In this document: piece by piece, positions 1 to 12,246 of the stretch
Position numbering within the stretch: the first letter of the stretch is position 1
Layout of the letters: every line of letters begins with the position of its first letter
Source of the DNA: Desmodus rotundus
Lineage: Eukaryota; Chordata; Mammalia; Chiroptera; Phyllostomidae
Direction: 5' to 3'
DNA: 64,000 nt
Assembly: GCF_022682495.2 (NCBI RefSeq)
Contig: NC_071396.1
Span: forward strand, 56,747,159 to 56,811,158
Position numbers and translations under genes: made by a program
Notes under the pieces: model-generated
Databases searched by the model: none
What the model saw: only the letters and a program-made list of their open reading frames with translations
Told to the model about the DNA's origin: nothing

Positions 1-774
1 ATTGATCGAGTGCTGCGTTCATGCTTAAAGCCACTTCTCAGGAACATGTTCATTCCCGAGTCCTTGCCAGCTTTCAAACCGTTGACTCATGTGCTGTGTC
101 CGAGACATTCACTCGAATAGAGTAAGGGGACTGCTAGCTTCACATGCGTTTGTGCGTCGAAAACACTGTATGGTCAAAGTGAGGAACTAGGCCGTTCCTT
201 CTCTTCTTCTTGGGACTACGCTTTTCGGATGCGAAAAGTACCTAGGAGAAAACTCTACTGTGGAAGCTCATCCCCCTTCAAGGATCACAAAGTGCTATGC
301 TGGCATTCCCTCCTTTGCTGAAGGGAAATCATTTCAGTAGCTCTTGGGCTATGACACGAGCCAGAGATCCTACATTGCAGCAAGGTACTTCGACGGGATG
401 CTGACAAGTGTACGCACTATGTGGCACACCACTGCTTTCATCCCCTACTGAAATGAGAACATTGATAACACGTCAAATAGTGTGGATGGCTTTTGTGGAA
501 AACACTTTTCGCACGAGTTCCTATAATTGCTGAATGACGCAGGGGAGCGCAAAGTCTTCACTGCTGTATTCTCAGAGTGGAATGAATGCCCTGCTAGGCC
601 CATGGTGTACGTTTAGCTTGTTCGTCCCTTAATGCTTCACGAACGGGTGGAGTCCAAGGGACGTAGTAGTCTCCGTGCGTTTCCTAGGCTACACCCTTAG
701 TCTCCCATTCCATCTACTACTGAAAAGAGAACATTCAGAAGACGTTCCACGCTGAGACGGCTTTGGCTAAAAAA

Positions 775-791
775 ACCCGGTTCCTACGAAA
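775..791 (-). other. CENP-B-box-like motif, copies 1-11
   Basis: On the minus strand this 17-mer reads TTTCGTAGGAACCGGGT. It matches all nine essential positions of the CENP-B box (nTTCGnnnnAnnCGGGn) and 14 of 17 of the full human consensus. The same motif lies in the other homogeneous units at 2816, 4857, 6898, 8939, 10980, 13020, 15061, 17102, 19142 and 21182 (left ends). CENP-B is a conserved mammalian DNA-binding protein acting at centromeric satellites. Binding here is inferred from the motif only. Confidence 0.6.
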
Positions 792-1612
792 TAGGTTTAT
801 TCCCGGGTGATGTTGAGGAGAAAACACAACTTCACCAATGTATTATCTTCCACTGGGAGCCCCGCAGGGTGCTCTGAGATCCATATTGCCTTAGATCTTC
901 AGAGCCTTGGAGTCCAAGTCACGTAGCATGGCCTAGCGGCCTTCCAACGTCCGGATACGCTTTCCTCCCAGAACGCATAATTTGGCGAAAACAGTGGTAG
1001 CCAAGCTGACTGTAGTTCATAGTTGGCGTAGTCCTGTGCTCCCGTTCATTCCTTTGTCTGGGGGAACGTGATCCCTGAACTCTTTGCCTAGCCAAGTTAC
1101 CGCCTAGGTGATCATACGGAAAACAAATTGGAATGATTGGCCAAATCGGTCGGTTATATCGGCACCCCATACATTTCGCACTCTACAGAAACGAGTCCAT
1201 TGACCTAGTGTTTCCCGCTGGACATGAATTTTTCCAATAAGGCACTTGTGTGAAACATCCTGATTCCCTGGTCGTGTGGCAGCTTTCCATGAAATCCTTG
1301 CTGTTCTCTGAGAAGGAAATTCAGCCGCATAGACTCTATGGACTGTGAGCTTCATGTGCATATGTACGTTCGAGTAACAGTTTTATCCACAAGACATACT
1401 AGTCAGTACTTGCAGGAAATCGTCGGACTGTGAGTTTTTCAAGGAAAAAATAGAGGGGTGAAAACCCCACACTCGCAGCTCACTGTCCTGAAACGTTCAG
1501 ATACTGCTATGCTCCAGCTCATTCACTCCTGATGGAAAATGATGTCAGGAGCATTTTGGTTAGAACAACACCCACAGCTCCGATATATGAGACGACTTCT
1601 GTTTCAAGATAG

Positions 1613-1808
1613 AGTTAGGGTTAGGGCTAGCATACGGGATATGGTTAGGATTAGCTTTATTATTAGGGTTAGGGATAGGGTTAGGGTTCGGTTTGGGGAT
1701 TGGGTTCGGGTTAGGGTGAGGGGTAGGGTTAGGGATAAGAGTAGGGTTAGGGTTAGGATGATGGTTTGGGCTAATGTTACATGTAGGCTTAGGGCTAGGG
1801 CTATAGGT
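1613..1808 (+). repeat. Degenerate TTAGGG block inside each homogeneous unit
   Basis: About 200 bp of TTAGGG with variant hexamers (TAGGGC, TAGGGA, TTCGGG, TGAGGGG). G-strand is on +. The same block recurs at 3654, 5695, 7736, 9777, 11818, 13858, 15899, 17940 and 19980 (starts, same length), nearly unchanged. It is too degenerate to be a terminal telomere. Confidence 0.93.
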
Positions 1809-2041
1809 AGATGACGGCCGCCGGTCGAGGAAAGTGTGTCATAGAAGATAGTGCACTTCATAGCAGTCATAGTCCTGTATTCTCTTTGAGTCCGTGGATG
1901 ACGAGAAAGTGATTCTGTAGATCGTTGGACTCAAACACAGCAAGGGAAATGGTAAGAGAGCAAAATAGCTGATCATAAGTTCTGAAGAGGTTGTGTGATA
2001 GGGTACAAGGCACTCATTTCCACTTCAGCTGATATGAACAC

Positions 2042-4082
2042 ATTGATCGAGTGCTGCGTTCATGCTTAAAGCCACTTCTCAGGAACATGTTCATTCCCGA
2101 GTCCTTGCCAGCTTTCAAACCGTTGACTCATGTGCTGTGTCCGAGACATTCACTCGAATAGAGTAAGGGGACTGCTAGCTTCACATGCGTTTCCGCGTCG
2201 AAAACACTGTATGGTCAAAGTGAGGAACTAGGCCGTTCCTTCTCTTCTTCTTGGGACTACGCTTTTCGGATGCGAAAAGTACCTAGGAGAAAACTCTACT
2301 GTGGAAGCTCATCCCCCTTCAAGGATCACAAAGTGCTATGCTGGCATTCCCTCCTTTGCTGAAGGGAAATCATTTCAGTAGCTCTTGGGCTATGACACGA
2401 GCCAGAGATCCTACATTGCAGCAAGGTACTTCGACGGGATGCTGACAAGTGTACGCACTATGTGGCACACCACTGCTTTCATCCCCTACTGAAATGAGAA
2501 CATTGATAACACGTCAAATAGTGTGGATGGCTTTTGTGGAAAACACTTTTCGCACGAGTTCCTATAATTGCTGAATGACGCAGGGGAGCGCAAAGTCTTC
2601 ACTGCTGTATTCTCAGAGTGGAATGAATGCCCTGCTAGGCCCATGGTGTACGTTTAGCTTGTTCGTCCCTTAATGCTTCACGAACGGGTGGAGTCCAAGG
2701 GACGTAGTAGTCTCCGTGCGTTTCCTAGGCTACACCCTTAGTCTCCCATTCCATCTACTACTGAAAAGAGAACATTCAGAAGACGTTCCACGCTGAGACG
2801 GCTTTGGCTAAAAAAACCCGGTTCCTACGAAATAGGTTTATTCGCGGGTGATGTTGAGGAGAAAACACAACTTCACCAATGTATTATCTTCCACTGGGAG
2901 CCCCGCAGGGTGCTCTGAGATCCATATTGCCTTAGATCTTCAGAGCCTTGGAGTCCAAGTCACGTAGCATGGCCTAGCGGCCTTCCAACGTCCGGATACG
3001 CTTTCCTCCCAGAACGCATAATTTGGCGAAAACAGTGGTAGCCAAGCTGACTGTAGTTCATAGTTGGCGTAGTCCTGTGCTCCCGTTCATTCCTTTGTCT
3101 GGGGGAACGTGATCCCTGAACTCTTTGCCTAGCAAAGTTACCGCCTAGGTGATCATACGGAAAACAAATTGGAATGATTGGCCAAATCGGTCGGTTATAT
3201 CGGCACCCCATACATTTCGCACTCTACAGAAACGAGTCCATTGACCTAGTGTTTCCCGCTGGACATGAATTTTTCCAATAAGGCACTTGTGTGAAACATC
3301 CTGATTCCCTGGTCGTGTGGCAGCTTTCCATGAAATCCTTGCTGTTCTCTGAGAAGGAAATTCAGCCGCATAGACTCTATGGACTGTGAGCTTCATGTGC
3401 ATATGTACGTTCGAGTAACAGTTTTATCCACAAGACATACTAGTCAGTACTTGCAGGAAATCGTCGGACTGTGAGTTTTTCAAGGAAAAAATAGAGGGGC
3501 GAAAACCCCACACTCGCAGCTCACTGTCCTGAAACGTTCAGATACTGCTATGCTCCAGCTCATTCACTCCTGATGGAAAATGATGTCAGGAGCATTTTGG
3601 TTAGAACAACACCCACAGCTCCGATATATGAGACGACTTCTGTTTCAAGATAGAGTTAGGGTTAGGGCTAGCATACGGGATATGGTTAGGATTAGCTTTA
3701 TTATTAGGGTTAGGGATAGGGTTAGGGTTCGGTTTGGGGATTGGGTTCGGGTTAGGGTGAGGGGTAGGGTTAGGGATAAGAGTAGGGTTAGGGTTAGGAT
3801 GATGGTTTGGGCTAATGTTACATGTAGGCTTAGGGCTAGGGCTATAGGTAGATGACGGCCGCCGGTCGAGGAAAGTGTGTCATAGAAGATAGTGCACTTC
3901 AGAGCAGTCATAGTCCTGTACTCTCTTTGAGTCCGTGGATGACGAGAAAGTGATTCTGTAGATCGTTGGACTCAAACACAGCAAGGGAAATGGTAAGAGA
4001 GCAAAATAGCTGATCATAAGTTCTGAAGAGGTTGTGTGATAGGGTACAAGGCACTCATTTCCACTTCAGCTGATATGAACAC
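2042..4082. repeat. Satellite copy 2
   Basis: Full unit. Compared with copy 1 it has TTTCCGCGTCG, ATTCGCGGG and GCAAAG at the marker positions, and AGAGCAGTC in place of ATAGCAGTC after the telomere-like block. Confidence 0.95.
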
Positions 4083-6123
4083 ATTGATCGAGTGCTGCGT
4101 TCATGCTTAAAGCCACTTCTCAGGAACATGTTCATTCCCGAGTCCTTGCCAGCTTTCAAACCGTTGACTCATGTGCTGTGTCCGAGACATTCACTCGAAT
4201 AGAGTAAGGGGACTGCTAGCTTCACATGCGTTTCCGCGTCGAAAACACTGTATGGTCAAAGTGAGGAACTAGGCCGTTCCTTCTCTTCTTCTTGGGACTG
4301 CGCTTTTCGGATGCGAAAAGTACCTAGGAGAAAACTCTACTGTGGAAGCTCATCCCCCTTCAAGGATCACAAAGTGCTATGCTGGCATTCCCTCCTTTGC
4401 TGAAGGGAAATCATTTCAGTAGCTCTTGGGCTATGACACGAGCCAGAGATCCTACATTGCAGCAAGGTACTTCGACGGGATGCTGACAAGTGTACGCACT
4501 ATGTGGCACACCACTGCTTTCATCCCCTACTGAAATGAGAACATTGATAACACGTCAAATAGTGTGGATGGCTTTTGTGGAAAACACTTTTCGCACGAGT
4601 TCCTATAATTGCTGAATGACGCAGGGGAGCGCAAAGTCTTCACTGCTGTATTCTCAGAGTGGAATGAATGCCCTGCTAGGCCCATGGTGTACGTTTAGCT
4701 TGTTCGTCCCTTAATGCTTCACGAACGGGTGGAGTCCAAGGGACGTAGTAGTCTCCGTGCGTTTCCTAGGCTACACCCTTAGTCTCCCATTCCATCTACT
4801 ACTGAAAAGAGAACATTCAGAAGACGTTCCACGCTGAGACGGCTTTGGCTAAAAAAACCCGGTTCCTACGAAATAGGTTTATTCGCGGGTGATGTTGAGG
4901 AGAAAACACAACTTCACCAATGTATTATCTTCCACTGGGAGCCCCGCAGGGTGCTCTGAGATCCATATTGCCTTAGATCTTCAGAGCCTTGGAGTCCAAG
5001 TCACGTAGCATGGCCTAGCGGCCTTCCAACGTCCGGATACGCTTTCCTCCCAGAACGCATAATTTGGCGAAAACAGTGGTAGCCAAGCTGACTGTAGTTC
5101 ATAGTTGGCGTAATCCTGTGCTCCCGTTCATTCCTTTGTCTGGGGGAACGTGATCCCTGAACTCTTTGCCTAGCCAAGTTACCGCCTAGGTGATCATACG
5201 GAAAACAAATTGGAATGATTGGCCAAATCGGTCGGTTATATCGGCACCCCATACATTTCGCACTCTACAGAAACGAGTCCATTGACCTAGTGTTTCCCGC
5301 TGGACATGAATTTTTCCAATAAGGCACTTGTGTGAAACATCCTGATTCCCTGGTCGTGTGGCAGCTTTCCATGAAATCCTTGCTGTTCTCTGAGAAGGAA
5401 ATTCAGCCGCATAGACTCTATGGACTGTGAGCTTCATGTGCATATGTACGTTCGAGTAACAGTTTTATCCACAAGACATACTAGTCAGTACTTGCAGGAA
5501 ATCGTCGGACTGTGAGTTTTTCAAGGAAAAAATAGAGGGGCGAAAACCCCACACTCGCAGCTCACTGTCCTGAAACGTTCAGATACTGCTATGCTCCAGC
5601 TCATTCACTCCTGATGGAAAATGATGTCAGGAGCATTTTGGTTAGAACAACACCCACAGCTCCGATATATGAGACGACTTCTGTTTCAAGATAGAGTTAG
5701 GGTTAGGGCTAGCATACGGGATATGGTTAGGATTAGCTTTATTATTAGGGTTAGGGATAGGGTTAGGGTTCGGTTTGGGGATTGGGTTCGGGTTAGGGTG
5801 AGGGGTAGGGTTAGGGATAAGAGTAGGGTTAGGGTTAGGATGATGGTTTGGGCTAATGTTACATGTAGGCTTAGGGCTAGGGCTATAGGTAGATGACGGC
5901 CGCCGGTCGAGGAAAGTGTGTCATAGAAGATAGTGCACTTCAGAGCAGTCATAGTCCTGTACTCTCTTTGAGTCCGTGGATGACGAGAAAGTGATTCTGT
6001 AGATCGTTGGACTCAAACACAGCAAGGGAAATGGTAAGAGAGCAAAATAGCTGATCATAAGTTCTGAAGAGGTTGTGTGATAGGGTACAAGGCACTCATT
6101 TCCACTTCAGCTGATATGAACAC
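4083..6123. repeat. Satellite copy 3
   Basis: Full unit. It shares ACTGCGCTTTT (near 4300) and GTAATCCTG (near 5110) only with copy 4, which points to local exchange between adjacent copies. Confidence 0.95.
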
Positions 6124-8164
6124 ATTGATCGAGTGCTGCGTTCATGCTTAAAGCCACTTCTCAGGAACATGTTCATTCCCGAGTCCTTGCCAGCTTTCAA
6201 ACCGTTGACTCATGTGCTGTGTCCGAGACATTCACTCGAATAGAGTAAGGGGACTGCTAGCTTCACATGCGTTTCCGCGTCGAAAACACTGTATGGTCAA
6301 AGTGAGGAACTAGGCCGTTCCTTCTCTTCTTCTTGGGACTGCGCTTTTCGGATGCGAAAAGTACCTAGGAGAAAACTCTACTGTGGAAGCTCATCCCCCT
6401 TCAAGGATCACAAAGTGCTATGCTGGCATTCCCTCCTTTGCTGAAGGGAAATCATTTCAGTAGCTCTTGGGCTATGACACGAGCCAGAGATCCTACATTG
6501 CAGCAAGGTACTTCGACGGGATGCTGACAAGTGTACGCACTATGTGGCACACCACTGCTTTCATCCCCTACTGAAATGAGAACATTGATAACACGTCAAA
6601 TAGTGTGGATGGCTTTTGTGGAAAACACTTTTCGCACGAGTTCCTATAATTGCTGAATGACGCAGGGGAGCGCAAAGTCTTCACTGCTGTATTCTCAGAG
6701 TGGAATGAATGCCCTGCTAGGCCCATGGTGTACGTTTAGCTTGTTCGTCCCTTAATGCTTCACGAACGGGTGGAGTCCAAGGGACGTAGTAGTCTCCGTG
6801 CGTTTCCTAGGCTACACCCTTAGTCTCCCATTCCATCTACTACTGAAAAGAGAACATTCAGAAGACGTTCCACGCTGAGACGGCTTTGGCTAAAAAAACC
6901 CGGTTCCTACGAAATAGGTTTATTCGCGGGTGATGTTGAGGAGAAAACACAACTTCACCAATGTATTATCTTCCACTGGGAGCCCCGCAGGGTGCTCTGA
7001 GATCCATATTGCCTTAGATCTTCAGAGCCTTGGAGTCCAAGTCACGTAGCATGGCCTAGCGGCCTTCCAACGTCCGGATACGCTTTCCTCCCAGAACGCA
7101 TAATTTGGCGAAAACAGTGGTAGCCAAGCTGACTGTAGTTCATAGTTGGCGTAATCCTGTGCTCCCGTTCATTCCTTTGTCTGGGGGAACGTGATCCCTG
7201 AACTCTTTGCCTAGCCAAGTTACCGCCTAGGTGATCATACGGAAAACAAATTGGAATGATTGGCCAAATCGGTCGGTTATATCGGCACCTCATACATTTC
7301 GCACTCTACAGAAACGAGTCCATTGACCTAGTGTTTCCCGCTGGACATGAATTTTTCCAATAAGGCACTTGTGTGAAACATCCTGATTCCCTGGTCGTGT
7401 GGCAGCTTTCCATGAAATCCTTGCTGTTCTCTGAGAAGGAAATTCAGCCGCATAGACTCTATGGACTGTGAGCTTCATGTGCATATGTACGTTCGAGTAA
7501 CAGTTTTATCCACAAGACATACTAGTCAGTACTTGCAGGAAATCGTCGGACTGTGAGTTTTTCAAGGAAAAAATAGAGGGGCGAAAACCCCACACTCGCA
7601 GCTCACTGTCCTGAAACGTTCAGATACTGCTATGCCCCAGCTCATTCACTCCTGATGGAAAATGATTTCAGGAGCATTTTGGTTAGAACAACACCCACAG
7701 CTCCGATATATGAGACGACTTCTGTATCAAGATAGAGTTAGGGTTAGGGCTAGCATACGGGATATGGTTAGGATTAGCTTTATTATTAGGGTTAGGGATA
7801 GGGTTAGGGTTCGGTTTGGGGATTGGGTTCGGGTTAGGGTGAGGGGTAGGGTTAGGGATAAGAGTAGGGTTAGGGTTAGGATGATGGTTTGGGCTAATGT
7901 TACATGTAGGCTTAGGGCTAGGGCTATAGGTAGATGACGGCCGCCGGTCGAGGAAAGTGTGTCATAGAAGATAGTGCACTTCATAGCAGTCATAGTCCTG
8001 TACTCTCTTTGAGTCCGTGGATGACGAGAAAGTGATTCTGTAGATCGTTGGACTCAAACACAGCAAGGGAAATGGTAAGAGAGCAAAATAGCTGATCATA
8101 AGTTCTGAAGAGGTTGTGTGATAGGGTACAAGGCACTCATTTCCACTTCAGCTGATATGAACAC
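6124..8164. repeat. Satellite copy 4
   Basis: Full unit. It combines copy-3 variants (ACTGCGC, GTAATCC) with GGCACCTCAT near 7287, which is shared with copies 5 and 6: a mosaic of its neighbours. It has GATTTCAGG rather than GATGTCAGG. Confidence 0.95.
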
Positions 8165-10205
8165 ATTGATCGAGTGCTGCGTTCATGCTTAAAGCCACTT
8201 CTCAGGAACATGTTCATTCCCGAGTCCTTGCCAGCTTTCAAACCGTTGACTCATGTGCTGTGTCCGAGACATTCACTCGAATAGAGTAAGGGGACTGCTA
8301 GCTTCACATGCGTTTCCGCGTCGAAAACACTGTATGGTCAAAGTGAGGAACTAGGCCGTTCCTTCTCTTCTTCTTGGGACTACGCTTTTCGGATGCGAAA
8401 AGTACCTAGGAGAAAACTCTACTGTGGAAGCTCATCCCCCTTCAAGGATCACAAAGTGCTATGCTGGCATTCCCTCCTTTGCTGAAGGGAAATCATTTCA
8501 GTAGCTCTTGGGCTATGACACGAGCCAGAGATCCTACATTGCAGCAAGGTACTTCGACGGGATGCTGACAAGTGTACGCACTATGTGGCACACCACTGCT
8601 TTCATCCCCTACTGAAATGAGAACATTGATAACACGTCAAATAGTGTGGATGGCTTTTGTGGAAAACACTTTTCGCACGAGTTCCTATAATTGCTGAATG
8701 ACGCAGGGGAGCGCAAAGTCTTCACTGCTGTATTCTCAGAGTGGAATGAATGCCCTGCTAGGCCCATGGTGTACGTTTAGCTTGTTCGTCCCTTAATGCT
8801 TCACGAACGGGTGGAGTCCAAGGGACGTAGTAGTCTCCGTGCGTTTCCTAGGCTACACCCTTAGTCTCCCATTCCATCTACTACTGAAAAGAGAACATTC
8901 AGAAGACGTTCCACGCTGAGACGGCTTTGGCTAAAAAAACCCGGTTCCTACGAAATAGGTTTATTCGCGGGTGATGTTGAGGAGAAAACACAACTTCACC
9001 AATGTATTATCTTCCACTGGGAGCCCCGCAGGGTGCTCTGAGATCCATATTGCCTTAGATCTTCAGAGCCTTGGAGTCCAAGTCACGTAGCATGGCCTAG
9101 CGGCCTTCCAACGTCCGGATACGCTTTCCTCCCAGAACGCATAATTTGGCGAAAACAGTGGTAGCCAAGCTGACTGTAGTTCATAGTTGGCGTAGTCCTG
9201 TGCTCCCGTTCATTCCTTTGTCTGGGGGAACGTGATCCCTGAACTCTTTGCCTAGCCAAGTTACCGCCTAGGTGATCATACGGAAAACAAATTGGAATGA
9301 TTGGCCAAATCGGTCGGTTATATCGGCACCTCATACATTTCGCACTCTACAGAAACGAGTCCATTGACCTAGTGTTTCCCGCTGGACATGAATTTTTCCA
9401 ATAAGGCACTTGTGTGAAACATCCTGATTCCCTGGTCGTGTGGCAGCTTTCCATGAAATCCTTGCTGTTCTCTGAGAAGGAAATTCAGCCGCATAGACTC
9501 TATGGACTGTGAGCTTCATGTGCATATGTACGTTCGAGTAACAGTTTTATCCACAAGACATACTAGTCAGTACTTGCAGGAAATCGTCGGACTGTGAGTT
9601 TTTCAAGGAAAAAATAGAGGGGCGAAAACCCCACACTCGCAGCTCACTGTCCTGAAACGTTCAGATACTGCTATGCTCCAGCTCATTCACTCCTGATGGA
9701 AAATGATGTCAGGAGCATTTTGGTTAGAACAACACCCACAGCTCCGATATATGAGACGACTTCTGTTTCAAGATAGAGTTAGGGTTAGGGCTAGCATACG
9801 GGATATGGTTAGGATTAGCTTTATTATTAGGGTTAGGGATAGGGTTAGGGTTCGGTTTGGGGATTGGGTTCGGGTTAGGGTGAGGGGTAGGGTTAGGGAT
9901 AAGAGTAGGGTTAGGGTTAGGATGATGGTTTGGGCTAATGTTACATGTAGGCTTAGGGCTAGGGCTATAGGTAGATGACGGCCGCCGGTCGAGGAAAGTG
10001 TGTCATAGAAGATAGTGCACTTCATAGCAGTCATAGTCCTGTACTCTCTTTGAGTCCGTGGATGACGAGAAAGTGATTCTGTAGATCGTTGGACTCAAAC
10101 ACAGCAAGGGAAATGGTAAGAGAGCAAAATAGCTGATCATAAGTTCTGAAGAGGTTGTGTGATAGGGTACAAGGCACTCATTTCCACTTCAGCTGATATG
10201 AACAC
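8165..10205. repeat. Satellite copy 5
   Basis: Full unit, sharing ATTCGCGGG and GGCACCTCAT with copies 4 and 6. It differs from copy 6 at very few sites, such as TTTCCGCG against TTTGTGCG. Confidence 0.95.
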
Positions 10206-12246
10206 ATTGATCGAGTGCTGCGTTCATGCTTAAAGCCACTTCTCAGGAACATGTTCATTCCCGAGTCCTTGCCAGCTTTCAAACCGTTGACTCATGTGCT
10301 GTGTCCGAGACATTCACTCGAATAGAGTAAGGGGACTGCTAGCTTCACATGCGTTTGTGCGTCGAAAACACTGTATGGTCAAAGTGAGGAACTAGGCCGT
10401 TCCTTCTCTTCTTCTTGGGACTACGCTTTTCGGATGCGAAAAGTACCTAGGAGAAAACTCTACTGTGGAAGCTCATCCCCCTTCAAGGATCACAAAGTGC
10501 TATGCTGGCATTCCCTCCTTTGCTGAAGGGAAATCATTTCAGTAGCTCTTGGGCTATGACACGAGCCAGAGATCCTACATTGCAGCAAGGTACTTCGACG
10601 GGATGCTGACAAGTGTACGCACTATGTGGCACACCACTGCTTTCATCCCCTACTGAAATGAGAACATTGATAACACGTCAAATAGTGTGGATGGCTTTTG
10701 TGGAAAACACTTTTCGCACGAGTTCCTATAATTGCTGAATGACGCAGGGGAGCGCAAAGTCTTCACTGCTGTATTCTCAGAGTGGAATGAATGCCCTGCT
10801 AGGCCCATGGTGTACGTTTAGCTTGTTCGTCCCTTAATGCTTCACGAACGGGTGGAGTCCAAGGGACGTAGTAGTCTCCGTGCGTTTCCTAGGCTACACC
10901 CTTAGTCTCCCATTCCATCTACTACTGAAAAGAGAACATTCAGAAGACGTTCCACGCTGAGACGGCTTTGGCTAAAAAAACCCGGTTCCTACGAAATAGG
11001 TTTATTCGCGGGTGATGTTGAGGAGAAAACACAACTTCACCAATGTATTATCTTCCACTGGGAGCCCCGCAGGGTGCTCTGAGATCCATATTGCCTTAGA
11101 TCTTCAGAGCCTTGGAGTCCAAGTCACGTAGCATGGCCTAGCGGCCTTCCAACGTCCGGATACGCTTTCCTCCCAGAACGCATAATTTGGCGAAAACAGT
11201 GGTAGCCAAGCTGACTGTAGTTCATAGTTGGCGTAGTCCTGTGCTCCCGTTCATTCCTTTGTCTGGGGGAACGTGATCCCTGAACTCTTTGCCTAGCCAA
11301 GTTACCGCCTAGGTGATCATACGGAAAACAAATTGGAATGATTGGCCAAATCGGTCGGTTATATCGGCACCTCATACATTTCGCACTCTACAGAAACGAG
11401 TCCATTGACCTAGTGTTTCCCGCTGGACATGAATTTTTCCAATAAGGCACTTGTGTGAAACATCCTGATTCCCTGGTCGTGTGGCAGCTTTCCATGAAAT
11501 CCTTGCTGTTCTCTGAGAAGGAAATTCAGCCGCATAGACTCTATGGACTGTGAGCTTCATGTGCATATGTACGTTCGAGTAACAGTTTTATCCACAAGAC
11601 ATACTAGTCAGTACTTGCAGGAAATCGTCGGACTGTGAGTTTTTCAAGGAAAAAATAGAGGGGCGAAAACCCCACACTCGCAGCTCACTGTCCTGAAACG
11701 TTCAGATACTGCTATGCTCCAGCTCATTCACTCCTGATGGAAAATGATGTCAGGAGCATTTTGGTTAGAACAACACCCACAGCTCCGATATATGAGACGA
11801 CTTCTGTTTCAAGATAGAGTTAGGGTTAGGGCTAGCATACGGGATATGGTTAGGATTAGCTTTATTATTAGGGTTAGGGATAGGGTTAGGGTTCGGTTTG
11901 GGGATTGGGTTCGGGTTAGGGTGAGGGGTAGGGTTAGGGATAAGAGTAGGGTTAGGGTTAGGATGATGGTTTGGGCTAATGTTACATGTAGGCTTAGGGC
12001 TAGGGCTATAGGTAGATGACGGCCGCCGGTCGAGGAAAGTGTGTCATAGAAGATAGTGCACTTCATAGCAGTCATAGTCCTGTACTCTCTTTGAGTCCGT
12101 GGATGACGAGAAAGTGATTCTGTAGATCGTTGGACTCAAACACAGCAAGGGAAATGGTAAGAGAGCAAAATAGCTGATCATAAGTTCTGAAGAGGTTGTG
12201 TGATAGGGTACAAGGCACTCATTTCCACTTCAGCTGATATGAACAC
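10206..12246. repeat. Satellite copy 6
   Basis: Full unit. It has TTTGTGCGTCG like copies 1 and 7, but ATTCGCGGG and GGCACCTCAT like copy 5. Confidence 0.95.

Larger units (their letters stand above)
1..2041. repeat. Satellite copy 1
   Basis: Full 2041-bp unit. Marker variants: TTTGTGCGTCG near 155, ATTCCCGGG near 800, GCCAAG near 1093 and GATGTCAGG near 1540. It carries the CENP-B-box-like motif at 775-791 and the telomere-like block at 1613-1808. Confidence 0.95.

Noticed and set aside
985..994. E2F-like palindrome TTTGGCGAAA in the satellite (near 982-992)
   Set aside because: Lacks the full E2F consensus, and older units read TTTGGAGAAA. Chance match is likely.
919..1361. Short minus-strand frames (83 and 85 codons) repeated in every satellite copy
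   Set aside because: They recur only because the satellite recurs, differ by random substitutions or stops (64 codons in some copies), and match no family.
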